Below, piece by piece: positions 19,834 through 27,292 of a stretch of 64,000 nucleotides of DNA. Every line of letters begins with the position of its first letter. The first letter of the stretch is position 1. This stretch comes from Kutzneria kofuensis (GTDB taxonomy: Bacteria; Actinomycetota; Actinomycetes; Mycobacteriales; Pseudonocardiaceae): positions 3,536,038-3,600,037 of the forward strand of contig NZ_JACHIR010000001.1 of NCBI RefSeq assembly GCF_014203355.1. Reading direction: 5' to 3'. Both the position numbers and the translations under genes were made by a program. Below the pieces are notes generated by a model, which saw only the letters and a list, made by a program, of their open reading frames with translations, did no database searches and was not told where the DNA came from.

Positions 19834-21665
19834 TGAGCGCGCCGACCGCTACCGACTGGCGCGGCGTCGCCGCCGAGGACGTCGAGAACGTCGACAAGGT
19901 CGTGACGGCCCGGCTGCAGGCGCGGTCCCGCCGGCTGCTGGGTTCGCTGCTGCGGCCGCACAAGTGGGGCGTGGCGTTGGCGCTGGTGTTCGTGCTGCTG
20001 GAGAACGGCGCGCAGCTGGCCGGCCCGCTGCTGGTCGCGGCGGCAATCGACCGCGGCGTGGCCGGCGTGATCGCCGGCCAGCCGGCGACGCTGGTGTGGT
20101 GCGTGGTCGGCTACGCCGTGTGCGGGCTGGCCAGCGCGGGCGCGAAGTTCTCGTTCGTGCGGCTGTCCGGCCGGGTCGGCCAGGACCTGCTGCTCGACCT
20201 GCGGCACCGGGTGTTCCGGCACGTGCAGCGGCTTTCCCTGTCGTTCCACGAGTCCTACACCTCGGGCAAGATCATCTCGCGGCTCTCGTCCGACGTGGAG
20301 TCCATCGACGACCTGCTCGACATGGGCCTGGACGGGCTGCTCAGCTCGGTCCTCACCGTGGTGGGCGTCGCCGTCACGCTGCTCGTGCTCGACCTGCGGC
20401 TGGCCGTGGTGGTGCTGTTCGGCTTCATCCCGTTGCTGATCGTGGCCCGGTGGTTCCGGCGCAGCTCCCACAAGGCGTACCGGGCGACCACCACCGCCGT
20501 GGCCAAGGTGATCGTGCAGTTCGTGGAGACCATGAACGGGATCCGCGCGGTGCAGGCCTACCGCCGGCACGGCCGCAACGAGCAAATCCTGCACGAGGTC
20601 AACGTCGAGTACCGGGATGCCAACAACCGGGCCTTCAAGGTGATGGCCCGGTTCACCGCGACCGTGCGGCTGGTCGGCAACGTGACCATGGCCGTGGTGC
20701 TGGCGTGGGGCGCGCTGCGGGTCGTCGACGGCAGCCTGCAGCTGGGCGTGCTGGCGGCGTTCACGCTCTACCTGCGCCGGCTGTACGACCCGTTGGACGA
20801 CTTGGCCATGTTCGCCAACTCCTACTCGGCGGCCGTCGCCGCGCTGGAGAAGATCTCCGGCGTGCTGGAGGAGGAGCCGTCGGTGGCCGAGCCGGCGGAG
20901 CCGACGCCGCTGCCGCGCGAGGGCCGGCGCGGCGACCTGCGCTTCGACCGGGTGGAGTTCCGCTACGGCCCGCAGACGCCGGTGGTGCTGCCGGAGTTCG
21001 ACCTGCACGTGCCGGCCGGGCAGACCATCGCCGTGGTCGGCGCGACCGGCGCCGGCAAGTCGACGCTGGCCAAACTGGTGGCCCGGTTCTACGACCCGTC
21101 CCACGGCACGGTGACACTGGACGGCGTGGACCTGCGGGACGTGGCCGACGTCGACCTGCGGTCCGCGGTGACGATGGTGACGCAGGAGAACTTCCTGTTC
21201 GCCGGGTCGGTGGCGGACAACATCGCGATGGGCCGGCCGGACGCGACGCGGGAGGACGTGCAGCGGGTGGCCGCCGCGGTCGGGGCGCACGAGTTCATCA
21301 GCGCCCTGCCGGAGGGCTACGACACCGACGTCCGCAAGCGCGGCGGCCGGCTGTCGGCGGGCCAGCGGCAGCTGGTGGCGTTCGCGCGGGCCCTGCTGGC
21401 GGACCCGTCGGTGCTGGTGCTCGACGAGGCGACGTCCAGCCTGGACGTGCCGACCGAGCGGGCGGTGCAGGCGGCGCTGGAGACGGTGCTGGCCGACCGC
21501 ACGGCGCTGATCATCGCCCACCGGCTGTCGACCGTGCTGATCGCCGACCGTGTGCTGGTCGTCGACGGCGGTCGCATCGTCGAGGACGGCTCCCCCGCCG
21601 ACCTGATCGGCCAGCACGGCCGCTTCGCCCGCCTCCACCAGGCCTGGCTGGAATCACTGGCCTAA
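19833..21665 (+). CDS. ABC exporter half-transporter, subunit 2
   Basis: 610 aa with an N-terminal cytoplasmic extension, about six helices and an ATPase domain: Walker A GATGAGKS (~402), signature LSAGQRQL (~506), Walker B VLVLDEATSSLD with canonical Glu (~530) and the H-loop IIAHRLS. The signature is LSAGQ, not LSGGQ, which in the heterodimer would face the degenerate Walker site of subunit 1. Overlaps subunit 1 by one base. Followed by a long palindromic repeat acting as a probable terminator. Confidence 0.93.
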   Translation: MSAPTATDWRGVAAEDVENVDKVVTARLQARSRRLLGSLLRPHKWGVALALVFVLLENGAQLAGPLLVAAAIDRGVAGVIAGQPATLVWCVVGYAVCGLASAGAKFSFVRLSGRVGQDLLLDLRHRVFRHVQRLSLSFHESYTSGKIISRLSSDVESIDDLLDMGLDGLLSSVLTVVGVAVTLLVLDLRLAVVVLFGFIPLLIVARWFRRSSHKAYRATTTAVAKVIVQFVETMNGIRAVQAYRRHGRNEQILHEVNVEYRDANNRAFKVMARFTATVRLVGNVTMAVVLAWGALRVVDGSLQLGVLAAFTLYLRRLYDPLDDLAMFANSYSAAVAALEKISGVLEEEPSVAEPAEPTPLPREGRRGDLRFDRVEFRYGPQTPVVLPEFDLHVPAGQTIAVVGATGAGKSTLAKLVARFYDPSHGTVTLDGVDLRDVADVDLRSAVTMVTQENFLFAGSVADNIAMGRPDATREDVQRVAAAVGAHEFISALPEGYDTDVRKRGGRLSAGQRQLVAFARALLADPSVLVLDEATSSLDVPTERAVQAALETVLADRTALIIAHRLSTVLIADRVLVVDGGRIVEDGSPADLIGQHGRFARLHQAWLESLA

Positions 21666-21670
21666 CCCGA

Positions 21671-21770
21671 ACCCCCGCGAGTCACGCTCTCAGGCAGTGC
21701 GAATGTAGGTTTCGGGCATCTGCCCGAAACCTACATTCGGTGGGTCCCAGAGCGTGACTCGCCGGGGGTC
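21671..21770. repeat. Gene-end repeat family 2, copy 2: nested ~90-bp palindrome
   Basis: Inner perfect hairpin with 18-bp arms (GAATGTAGGTTTCGGGCA, 21701-21718, and its complement at 21721-21738, loop TC). Outer arms CGAGTCACGCTCT (21678-21690) and AGAGCGTGACTCG (21749-21761), extended by C-rich ends. It separates the converging ABC and DUF2537 genes, fits a bidirectional terminator, and shares its left part with 6756-6803. Confidence 0.85.
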
Positions 21771-22443
21771 AGGTGGCCGGGCCGAGCAGGCTCAGCAGGA
21801 GGGCGATCCAGGCCAGGCCCAGGCCGCTGGCGACGCCGAGGGCGACCCAGCGCCACACCGGCACGTCCCGGGCCAGCCACACCGACGGCGACAGCCCGCC
21901 GATGATCACCACGTTGGCGATCACCGCCAGCCAGAGACTGGCCTGCGCCAGCGCGAACGACAGCGACGTCACCGCCACGGCGATCATCGCCGCGACGACG
22001 AAGGTCACCGTCAGCCCGGTGGCCCAGGGCGTCGGCTCCCGCTCCGGGAAGTCCTCGACGGCGTCCTCGGCCGGCTCGACCGGCGGCTCGGCGACGACCG
22101 CCGGCTCCACCTCGTACATCCGCCCGGACACCGGATCCGCGTAGTCGACGGGCAGCCCCAGCTCGGTGGCCAGCCGGCCGGCCAGCTGCCGGCCCCGTCG
22201 GGTGACCAGATCACCGGCCGTGCCGCCGACCGGCTCGTGGTCGTTGGGCACGAGCGCCCGCGCCACCTCGGCCCACTCGTGCAGCGCCGCGGTCAGCTCG
22301 GACGGCAGCGCCAGCGACCGCGGGTCGACCTCGCGCAGCTGCGTGCCGTCATGGCCGACGAGCACGGCCTTGCCGGCTCGCGCGTGAAGCTGCACGATCG
22401 TCTCCTCCGACCCGTCGGCGTCTGCCTGGTCGACGGTACTCAC
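21769..22443 (-). CDS. DUF2537 membrane protein
   Basis: 224 aa. A soluble N-terminal half with LHARAGKAVLVGHDGTQLREV is followed by an acidic Pro/Glu linker (about 110-135) and three or four membrane helices (TVTFVVAAMIAVAVTSLSF, LWLAVIANVVIIGG, WVALGVASGLGLAWIALLLS). The layout and location next to the methyltransferase, near sepH and serC, match the mycobacterial DUF2537 protein (Rv0882 by memory). GTG start overlaps the methyltransferase stop by four bases. Function unknown. Confidence 0.8.
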   Translation of the reverse strand: MSTVDQADADGSEETIVQLHARAGKAVLVGHDGTQLREVDPRSLALPSELTAALHEWAEVARALVPNDHEPVGGTAGDLVTRRGRQLAGRLATELGLPVDYADPVSGRMYEVEPAVVAEPPVEPAEDAVEDFPEREPTPWATGLTVTFVVAAMIAVAVTSLSFALAQASLWLAVIANVVIIGGLSPSVWLARDVPVWRWVALGVASGLGLAWIALLLSLLGPAT

Positions 22444-23243
22444 GAGACCCCCAAGGCGTGAAACGCCACGGCCCCCGCGGTGGCGACGTTCAGCGAATCC
22501 ACACCCGAGGCCATGGGGATCCGGACCGCGATGTCGGCCGCGTCGATGGCCTCATCGGTCAGACCGGGCCCTTCGGACCCCAGGAGCAATGCGACCTTCT
22601 CGCCCGCGAGCTTGCATTCACGCAGGTCGACGGCGTCCGCCCGCGGCGTCAGCGCGGCGACGGTGAAGCCCTTGGCCCGCAACAGGTCCAGCCCCGACGG
22701 CCACGGCCGCAGGTCGGCGAACGGCACGCGCAGCACGTGCCCCATCGAGACGCGGACGCTGCGCCGGTACAGCGGATCCGAGCATCCCGCGCCCAGCAGC
22801 ACCCCGTCCACGCTGAGCGCGGCGGCGTTGCGGAACAGCGCGCCGAGGTTCTCGTGGTCGCCGACGCCCTCCAGCACGGCCAGCATCCGGGCGCCGTCGA
22901 CGAGCGCCGCCGGATCGGGTTGCGGGGCGCGGTCCGCGGCCGCCAGCACTCCCCGGTTCAGGTGAAATCCGACAACCTGGGCCATCACGTCGGCGGACAC
23001 CGCGTAGGCGGGACCGTCGAAATCGCCCAGATCGGGGACCAACTCCTGTATCCGACGGGGGATGCCGAGCAGGCCGCGCAGCGGATACGGCGAGTCCAGC
23101 AGCCTGCGCACGACGATCACGCCCTCGGCGATCACCAGGCCGCGCCCGCCCGGCCGGTCCGGCCGCCGATCGGCGGTGGACAGGTCGCGGAAGTCGTCCA
23201 GCCTGGTGTCCGAGGGGTCGTCGATCTCGATCACCTGCGGCAC
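22440..23243 (-). CDS. SpoU/TrmH-family RNA 2'-O-methyltransferase
   Basis: 267 aa SPOUT methyltransferase with the knot motifs ENLGALFRNAAALSVDGVLL (motif 1, Asn/Arg), VALLLGSEGPGL (motif 2) and IPMASGVDSLNVATAGAVAF (motif 3), preceded by an N-terminal RNA-binding L30-like domain (GLVIAEGVIVVRRLL). It transfers methyl from S-adenosylmethionine to a ribose 2'-OH in tRNA or rRNA; the target is unknown. Start GTG 23241-23243 (VPQVIEIDD) is my choice; an ATG 11 codons upstream is possible. Overlaps DUF2537 by four bases. Confidence 0.88.
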   Translation of the reverse strand: MPQVIEIDDPSDTRLDDFRDLSTADRRPDRPGGRGLVIAEGVIVVRRLLDSPYPLRGLLGIPRRIQELVPDLGDFDGPAYAVSADVMAQVVGFHLNRGVLAAADRAPQPDPAALVDGARMLAVLEGVGDHENLGALFRNAAALSVDGVLLGAGCSDPLYRRSVRVSMGHVLRVPFADLRPWPSGLDLLRAKGFTVAALTPRADAVDLRECKLAGEKVALLLGSEGPGLTDEAIDAADIAVRIPMASGVDSLNVATAGAVAFHALGVS

Positions 23244-23338
23244 GACACGCAGTGTCTCACTGTTCGTCCATACCATGTTTCACGTTCGCCAGGGGTGGTA
23301 ATCCCAGGCCTCCTACCAGCGCGTTCTCACCGGAAGTT

Positions 23339-23408
23339 ATGCCAATGTGACAGAGAGCACCGTTTTGGCCGATGGGCAGGGCCAAACCCGTTGTGTCACG
23401 GTTGGCAT
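23339..23408 (+). promoter_or_regulatory. Nested inverted repeats upstream of the GCS2 gene
   Basis: Outer imperfect arms ATGCCAATGTGACA (23339-23352) and TGTCACGGTTGGCAT (23394-23408) enclose inner perfect arms TTTGGCC (23364-23370) and GGCCAAA (23380-23386). The block ends 48 bp before the ATG at 23457. It could be an operator pair or a structured RNA leader. Confidence 0.5.
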
Positions 23409-23456
23409 TCGCTTCAGGCGCCCGGGGAACCCGGGCAGACCGAAGTGGGAGGCGGC

Positions 23457-24953
23457 ATGGGCAAGGACGTGTCCGACCGAACATTCACCCGGGAGGACCG
23501 CCAGCGTTACCGCGAGAAGGTGCAGCGCTGTCTGGACGCGTTGGCCAGGATGCTCACGGATGACGTGTTCTCGTTCCCCCAACAACAGATGGGGCTGGAG
23601 ATCGAGCTGAACCTGGTCGACGAGAAGCTGCGGCCGGCGATGGCGAACTCCGAGGTGCTGGAGAAGATCGACGATCCCTCCTTCACCACCGAACTCAGCC
23701 AGCACAACCTGGAGATCAACGTGCCGCCCCGGCCGCTGGCCGGCAACGAGGCCGTTGATCTGGAACAGGAACTGCGCCGAACGTTCGACAACGCCGACAC
23801 CAAGGCGAAGGACGCGGGCGCGGCGATCGTGCTGATCGGGGTGCTGCCGACGCTGCGGCGCGAGCACTTCGACCCGCGCTGGCTGACCAGCAACCGGCGC
23901 TACACGGTGCTCAACGACGAGATCTTCGCCGCCCGCGGCGAGGAAATGGTGCTGCACATGGAGGGTTCGCCGATGCCGGGCGGCGAGCCGGAACGACTGC
24001 GCAGCTACGCCGAATCCATTCTGCCGGAGGCGGCCTGCACGTCCGTGCAACTGCACCTGCAGGTGCAGCCGGACCATTTCGCCGCGCACTGGAACGCCGC
24101 GCAGTGCCTGGCCGGTGTGCAGGTGGCGCTCGCCGCGAACTCGCCTTTCCTGTTGGGCAAGGCGTTGTGGCACGAGACCCGGATCCCGCTGTTCCAGCAG
24201 GCGACCGACACCCGGCCGCAGGAGCTGCAGAACCAGGGCGTGCGGCCGCGGGTGTGGTTCGGCGAACGCTGGATCACGTCGATATTCGACTTGTTCGAAG
24301 AGAACGTGCGCTACTTCCAGGGCCTGCTGCCGGTGATCGACGACGAGGACCCGATCGCCGAGCTGGCGGCCGGCCGGGCCCCGCGCCTGTCGGAACTGAT
24401 GCTGCACAACGGAACCGTGTGGCGGTGGAACCGTCCGGTGTACGACCTCGTCGACGGCGTGCCGCACCTGCGGGTGGAGAACCGGGTTCTGCCGGCCGGA
24501 CCGACCATTGTGGACGTCCTGGCCAACGCGGCGTTCTTCTACGGCGCGCAGCGGGCGCTGGCCACCCAGGAACGTCCACTCTGGACGCAGATGTCGTTCC
24601 AGGCGGCCGAGGAGAACCTGTACTCGGGCGCGCGGCACGGCATGGGCGCCCAGCTGTACTGGCCCGGCATCGGCTGGGTGCCGCCGGACGAGCTCGTGCT
24701 GCGGCGACTGCTGCCGATGGCCCACGAGGGCCTGCGCGAGCTGGGCGTCTCCGACGCGGCCAGGGAGCGCTACCTCGGCATCATCGAGCAGCGCTGCGTG
24801 GCCCGGCGGACGGGTTCCTCGTGGCAGCGGGAGACCGTCGCGCAGCTGGAGCAGCGCGGCGCGGACCGGGAGGCGGCTCTGGTCGGGATGCTGCGCCGGT
24901 ACGTCGACCTGATGCACGCCGGCAACCCGGTGCACACCTGGCCCGTCTGGTGA
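23457..24953 (+). CDS. Glutamate-cysteine ligase family 2 (GCS2) protein
   Basis: 498 aa ATP-dependent carboxylate-amine ligase. MGLEIELNLVDEKLRPAM (metal-binding Glu residues), SQHNLEINVPPRPL, TSVQLHLQV and VWFGERWI are characteristic GCS2 segments. The family forms gamma-glutamyl amide bonds; members include bacterial glutamate-cysteine ligases. Actinomycetes normally use mycothiol, so this may make another gamma-glutamyl compound (for example an ergothioneine precursor), but no egtB-E genes are adjacent. ATG follows GGGAGG by four bases. Next to SOD and OhrR-like genes, suggesting a redox role (inference). Confidence 0.85.
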   Translation: MGKDVSDRTFTREDRQRYREKVQRCLDALARMLTDDVFSFPQQQMGLEIELNLVDEKLRPAMANSEVLEKIDDPSFTTELSQHNLEINVPPRPLAGNEAVDLEQELRRTFDNADTKAKDAGAAIVLIGVLPTLRREHFDPRWLTSNRRYTVLNDEIFAARGEEMVLHMEGSPMPGGEPERLRSYAESILPEAACTSVQLHLQVQPDHFAAHWNAAQCLAGVQVALAANSPFLLGKALWHETRIPLFQQATDTRPQELQNQGVRPRVWFGERWITSIFDLFEENVRYFQGLLPVIDDEDPIAELAAGRAPRLSELMLHNGTVWRWNRPVYDLVDGVPHLRVENRVLPAGPTIVDVLANAAFFYGAQRALATQERPLWTQMSFQAAEENLYSGARHGMGAQLYWPGIGWVPPDELVLRRLLPMAHEGLRELGVSDAARERYLGIIEQRCVARRTGSSWQRETVAQLEQRGADREAALVGMLRRYVDLMHAGNPVHTWPVW

Positions 24954-24961
24954 CGACGTCC

Positions 24962-25001
24962 TAGTTGCCACTATCTGGCAATTGCTAGATAGTGGCAACT
25001 A
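24962..25001. promoter_or_regulatory. Two abutting operator-like repeats at the SOD start
   Basis: TTGCCA-N5-TGGCAA (24965-24981) is followed immediately by TTGCTA-N5-TGGCAA (24982-24998); the whole 40 bp is also a palindrome with 15-bp arms (TAGTTGCCACTATCT and its complement). It abuts the ATG at 25001 and starts 9 bp after the upstream stop codon. Repeats of TTGC-N-GCAA type resemble metal-dependent Fur/Nur-family sites known upstream of Streptomyces Fe-SOD; which protein binds is inference. Confidence 0.65.
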
Positions 25002-25627
25002 TGGCCCAGTACGTACTGCCCGACCTCGACTACGACTACGGCGCGCTCGAACCGTCGATCATCGGCGAGATCAACGAGCTGCATCACAGCAAGCACCACG
25101 CCGCCTACGTCAAGGGCGCCAACGACACGCTCGAGCAGATCGACGAGGCCCGGGACAAGGCCGCGTTCGGCTCCATCGTCGGGCTGGAGACCACGCTCGC
25201 GTTCCACCTGGCCGGCCACGCCCTGCACCAGGTGTGGTGGAAGAACCTGAGCCCGAACGGCGGCGACAAGCCGACCGGCGAGCTGGCCCAGGCGATCGAC
25301 GAGTTCTTCGGCTCGTTCGACGGGCTGCGGGCCCAGCTGGGCGCGGCCGCCAGCACGATCCAGGGCTCCGGCTGGGGCATCCTGGCCTGGGAGCCGGTCG
25401 GCCGGCGGCTGATCACCCAGCAGCTCAAGGACCACCACTCCAACCTGTCGATCGCCACCACGCCGCTGCTGGTGTTCGACATCTGGGAGCACGCGTACTA
25501 CCTGCAGTACCGCAACCTCAAGGCGGACTACATCGGCGCGCTGTGGAACGTCGTGAACTGGACCGACGTCAACGAGCGCTTCGAGGCGGCGCGCGCCGGC
25601 AAGAACGGCCTGCAGCTGACCCCCTGA
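25001..25627 (+). CDS. Superoxide dismutase, Fe/Mn type
   Basis: 208 aa, the normal length. Metal ligands are visible in [12 protein letters not shown] (first His), [11 protein letters not shown] (second His) and [15 protein letters not shown] (Asp and last His). It disproportionates superoxide to peroxide and oxygen in the cytoplasm. Metal choice (Fe or Mn) cannot be assigned reliably by eye. ATG 25001 fits the conserved N-terminus ([17 protein letters not shown]); a GTG three codons upstream lies in the operator. No clear ribosome site precedes it, so a leaderless or very short leader transcript is possible. A strong terminator follows. Confidence 0.95.
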   Translation: MAQYVLPDLDYDYGALEPSIIGEINELHHSKHHAAYVKGANDTLEQIDEARDKAAFGSIVGLETTLAFHLAGHALHQVWWKNLSPNGGDKPTGELAQAIDEFFGSFDGLRAQLGAAASTIQGSGWGILAWEPVGRRLITQQLKDHHSNLSIATTPLLVFDIWEHAYYLQYRNLKADYIGALWNVVNWTDVNERFEAARAGKNGLQLTP

Positions 25628-25669
25628 ACCCGGCAGTGGATGCTCCGACAGGCCGAGCTGCCAGGAGAA

Positions 25670-25704
25670 CACCGAGACCCCGTCGTTTCGGCGGGGTCTC
25701 GGTG
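25670..25704. terminator. Bidirectional terminator between SOD and OhrR-like genes
   Basis: Perfect 13-bp arms CACCGAGACCCCG and CGGGGTCTCGGTG with a 9-base loop, 43 bp after the SOD stop and 6 bp before the converging gene's stop. Confidence 0.85.
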
Positions 25705-25709
25705 CGTCC

Positions 25710-26156
25710 TCACGCCGTGTAGGCCTGCACCGACGTCGTCAGGCGCGTCAGCAGGTCGCGCAGGACGTCGAACTCCTCGTCCTTCAGGCCCATCGCGGTG
25801 CCGACCACCGGCGGCACCGACAGCGCGCGGTCGCGCAGCGCCCGGCCCTCGTCGGTGAGCGCGACCCGCACCGAGCGCTCATCGTCGGCCCGCCGCTCGC
25901 GGCGCACCAGCCCGTTCGCCTCCAGCCGCTTGAGCAGCGGCGACAGCGTGCCGTAGTCCAACTGCAGCGCGGCGCCGAGGTCCTTGACCGGACTGTCGCC
26001 GTGTTCCCAGAGCACCAGCAGGACCAGGTACTGCGGATAGGTCAGCCCCAGCTCGTCCAGCAGCGGCCGGTAGAGGGCTGTGACCGAGCGGCTCGCCGCG
26101 TACAGCGAGAAGCACAGCTGGTCCTTCAGCAGCAACGGGTTGCTCGTGTCTTCCAT
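25710..26156 (-). CDS. OhrR-like MarR-family redox repressor
   Basis: 148 aa. KDQLCFSLYAASR carries Cys15 at the position of the peroxide-sensing Cys of OhrR, and YRPLLDELGLTYPQYLVLLVLWE, GTLSPLLKRLE and RRADDERSVRVALT are typical of the winged-helix OhrR subgroup. Organic hydroperoxide oxidises the Cys and releases DNA. ATG at 26154-26156; it is divergent from the esterase, with a palindrome between them, so it most likely represses itself and the esterase. No ohr peroxidase gene is adjacent. Confidence 0.87.
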   Translation of the reverse strand: MEDTSNPLLLKDQLCFSLYAASRSVTALYRPLLDELGLTYPQYLVLLVLWEHGDSPVKDLGAALQLDYGTLSPLLKRLEANGLVRRERRADDERSVRVALTDEGRALRDRALSVPPVVGTAMGLKDEEFDVLRDLLTRLTTSVQAYTA

Positions 26157-26174
26157 ACCACAATCATAACTTGC

Positions 26175-26186
26175 CAACTTAAGTTG
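26175..26186. promoter_or_regulatory. Probable OhrR-type operator
   Basis: The perfect 12-bp palindrome CAACTTAAGTTG lies 19 bp upstream of the repressor ATG and 68 bp upstream of the esterase ATG. AT-rich inverted repeats of this kind are bound by OhrR/MarR proteins; the specific pairing here is inferred from position. Confidence 0.6.
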
Positions 26187-26253
26187 TGCACGATCTAAGT
26201 GTGCGCTAGTGTTCCAGTCGTCAGGTCAAGGGACCAAGCAGGAGGAGGAAGCC

Positions 26254-27183
26254 ATGAGCGTCGTTCTGGAGCCGGCCGCCAAGGAGTTCGCCGAGGCCAC
26301 CGCCAACCCGCCGTACCTGTTCGACCTGGGTCCCGTCGAGGGCCGCAAGACCGTCGACGGGGTGCAGGCCGGCGAGATCGACAAGCCCGAGGTGGACGTC
26401 GAGGAGTTGACCGTCGGCGACGTGCCGGTGCGCATCACCCGGCCGGTCGGCGCCAGCGGCCCGCTGCCCGTGATCATCTACATCCACGGCGCCGGCTGGG
26501 TGTTCGGCAACGCCCACACCCACGACCGGCTGGTGCGCGAGCTGACCGTGAAGACGGGCGCGGCCGTGGTGTTCCCCGAGTACAGCCTGTCGCCCGAGGC
26601 CCGCTACCCCGTCGCGATCAACCAGAACTACGCCGTGGCCAAGTGGGTGGCCGAGCACGGCGCCGAGCACAACCTGGACAGCAGCCGCGTCGCGGTGGCC
26701 GGCGACTCGGTCGGCGGCAACATGACCGCGGCGCTGACCCTGATGGCCAAGGAGACCGGCGAGTTCTCCTTCAAGCAGCAGGTGCTGTTCTACCCGGTGA
26801 CCGACGCCGCGTTCGACACCGAGTCGTACCACCAGTTCGCCGAGGGCTACTTCCTGCGCCGCGACGCCATGCAGTGGTTCTGGGACCAGTACACGACCAG
26901 CGAGGAAGATCGTGCGCAGATCACCGCTTCGCCGCTCCGGGCCACCGTGGAGCAGCTCCGCGACCTGCCGCCGGCCCTGGTGATCACCGGCGATGCCGAC
27001 GTGCTGCGGGACGAGGGCGAGGCCTACGCCAACAAGCTGCGCGAGGCCGGCGTCCCCGTGACGGCCGTGCGCTACCAGGGCATCATCCACGACTTCGTGA
27101 TGCTGAACGCCCTGCGCGGCACGCACGCCGCCGACGCCGCGATCAACCAGGCCGCCGAGTTCCTGGCTCGCGCGCTGGCCTGA
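26254..27183 (+). CDS. Alpha/beta-hydrolase, HSL-type esterase/lipase
   Basis: 309 aa serine hydrolase of the hormone-sensitive-lipase group. HGAGWVFG is the oxyanion-hole HGGGW motif, GDSVGGN (Ser about residue 151) the nucleophile elbow, ITGDADVLRDEG the catalytic Asp and GIIHDFV the catalytic His. No signal peptide, so cytoplasmic. ATG 26254 follows GGAGGAGGAA, a very strong ribosome site. Divergent from the OhrR-like repressor; it ends in a strong terminator. Substrate unknown, probably short acyl esters. Confidence 0.92.
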   Translation: MSVVLEPAAKEFAEATANPPYLFDLGPVEGRKTVDGVQAGEIDKPEVDVEELTVGDVPVRITRPVGASGPLPVIIYIHGAGWVFGNAHTHDRLVRELTVKTGAAVVFPEYSLSPEARYPVAINQNYAVAKWVAEHGAEHNLDSSRVAVAGDSVGGNMTAALTLMAKETGEFSFKQQVLFYPVTDAAFDTESYHQFAEGYFLRRDAMQWFWDQYTTSEEDRAQITASPLRATVEQLRDLPPALVITGDADVLRDEGEAYANKLREAGVPVTAVRYQGIIHDFVMLNALRGTHAADAAINQAAEFLARALA

Positions 27184-27193
27184 CCGGTCACGC

Positions 27194-27230
27194 GAAGAGG
27201 CCCCGGGTCTGCCGGACCCGGGGCCTCTTC
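27194..27230 (+). terminator. Strong terminator after esterase
   Basis: Perfect 16-bp arms GAAGAGGCCCCGGGTC and its complement around a 5-base loop, 11 bp after the esterase stop codon, followed by TGTTCC. Confidence 0.9.
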
Positions 27231-27273
27231 TGTTCCCGAACTGACTGCCGCTCCCACCACGAAGCGGTTGAGA

Positions 27274-27292
27274 TTAGGTTAGCCTTACCTTC
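27274..27292. promoter_or_regulatory. Iron-box-like sequence (IdeR/DmdR type) on the fetB-like stop codon
   Basis: On the minus strand the 19 bases read GAAGGTAAGGCTAACCTAA, matching 16 of 19 positions of the IdeR/DmdR1 palindrome TTAGGTTAGGCTAACCTAA (consensus from memory). The site overlaps the stop codon of the FetB-like permease and lies downstream of both neighbours, an unusual place for an operator. Confidence 0.5.
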
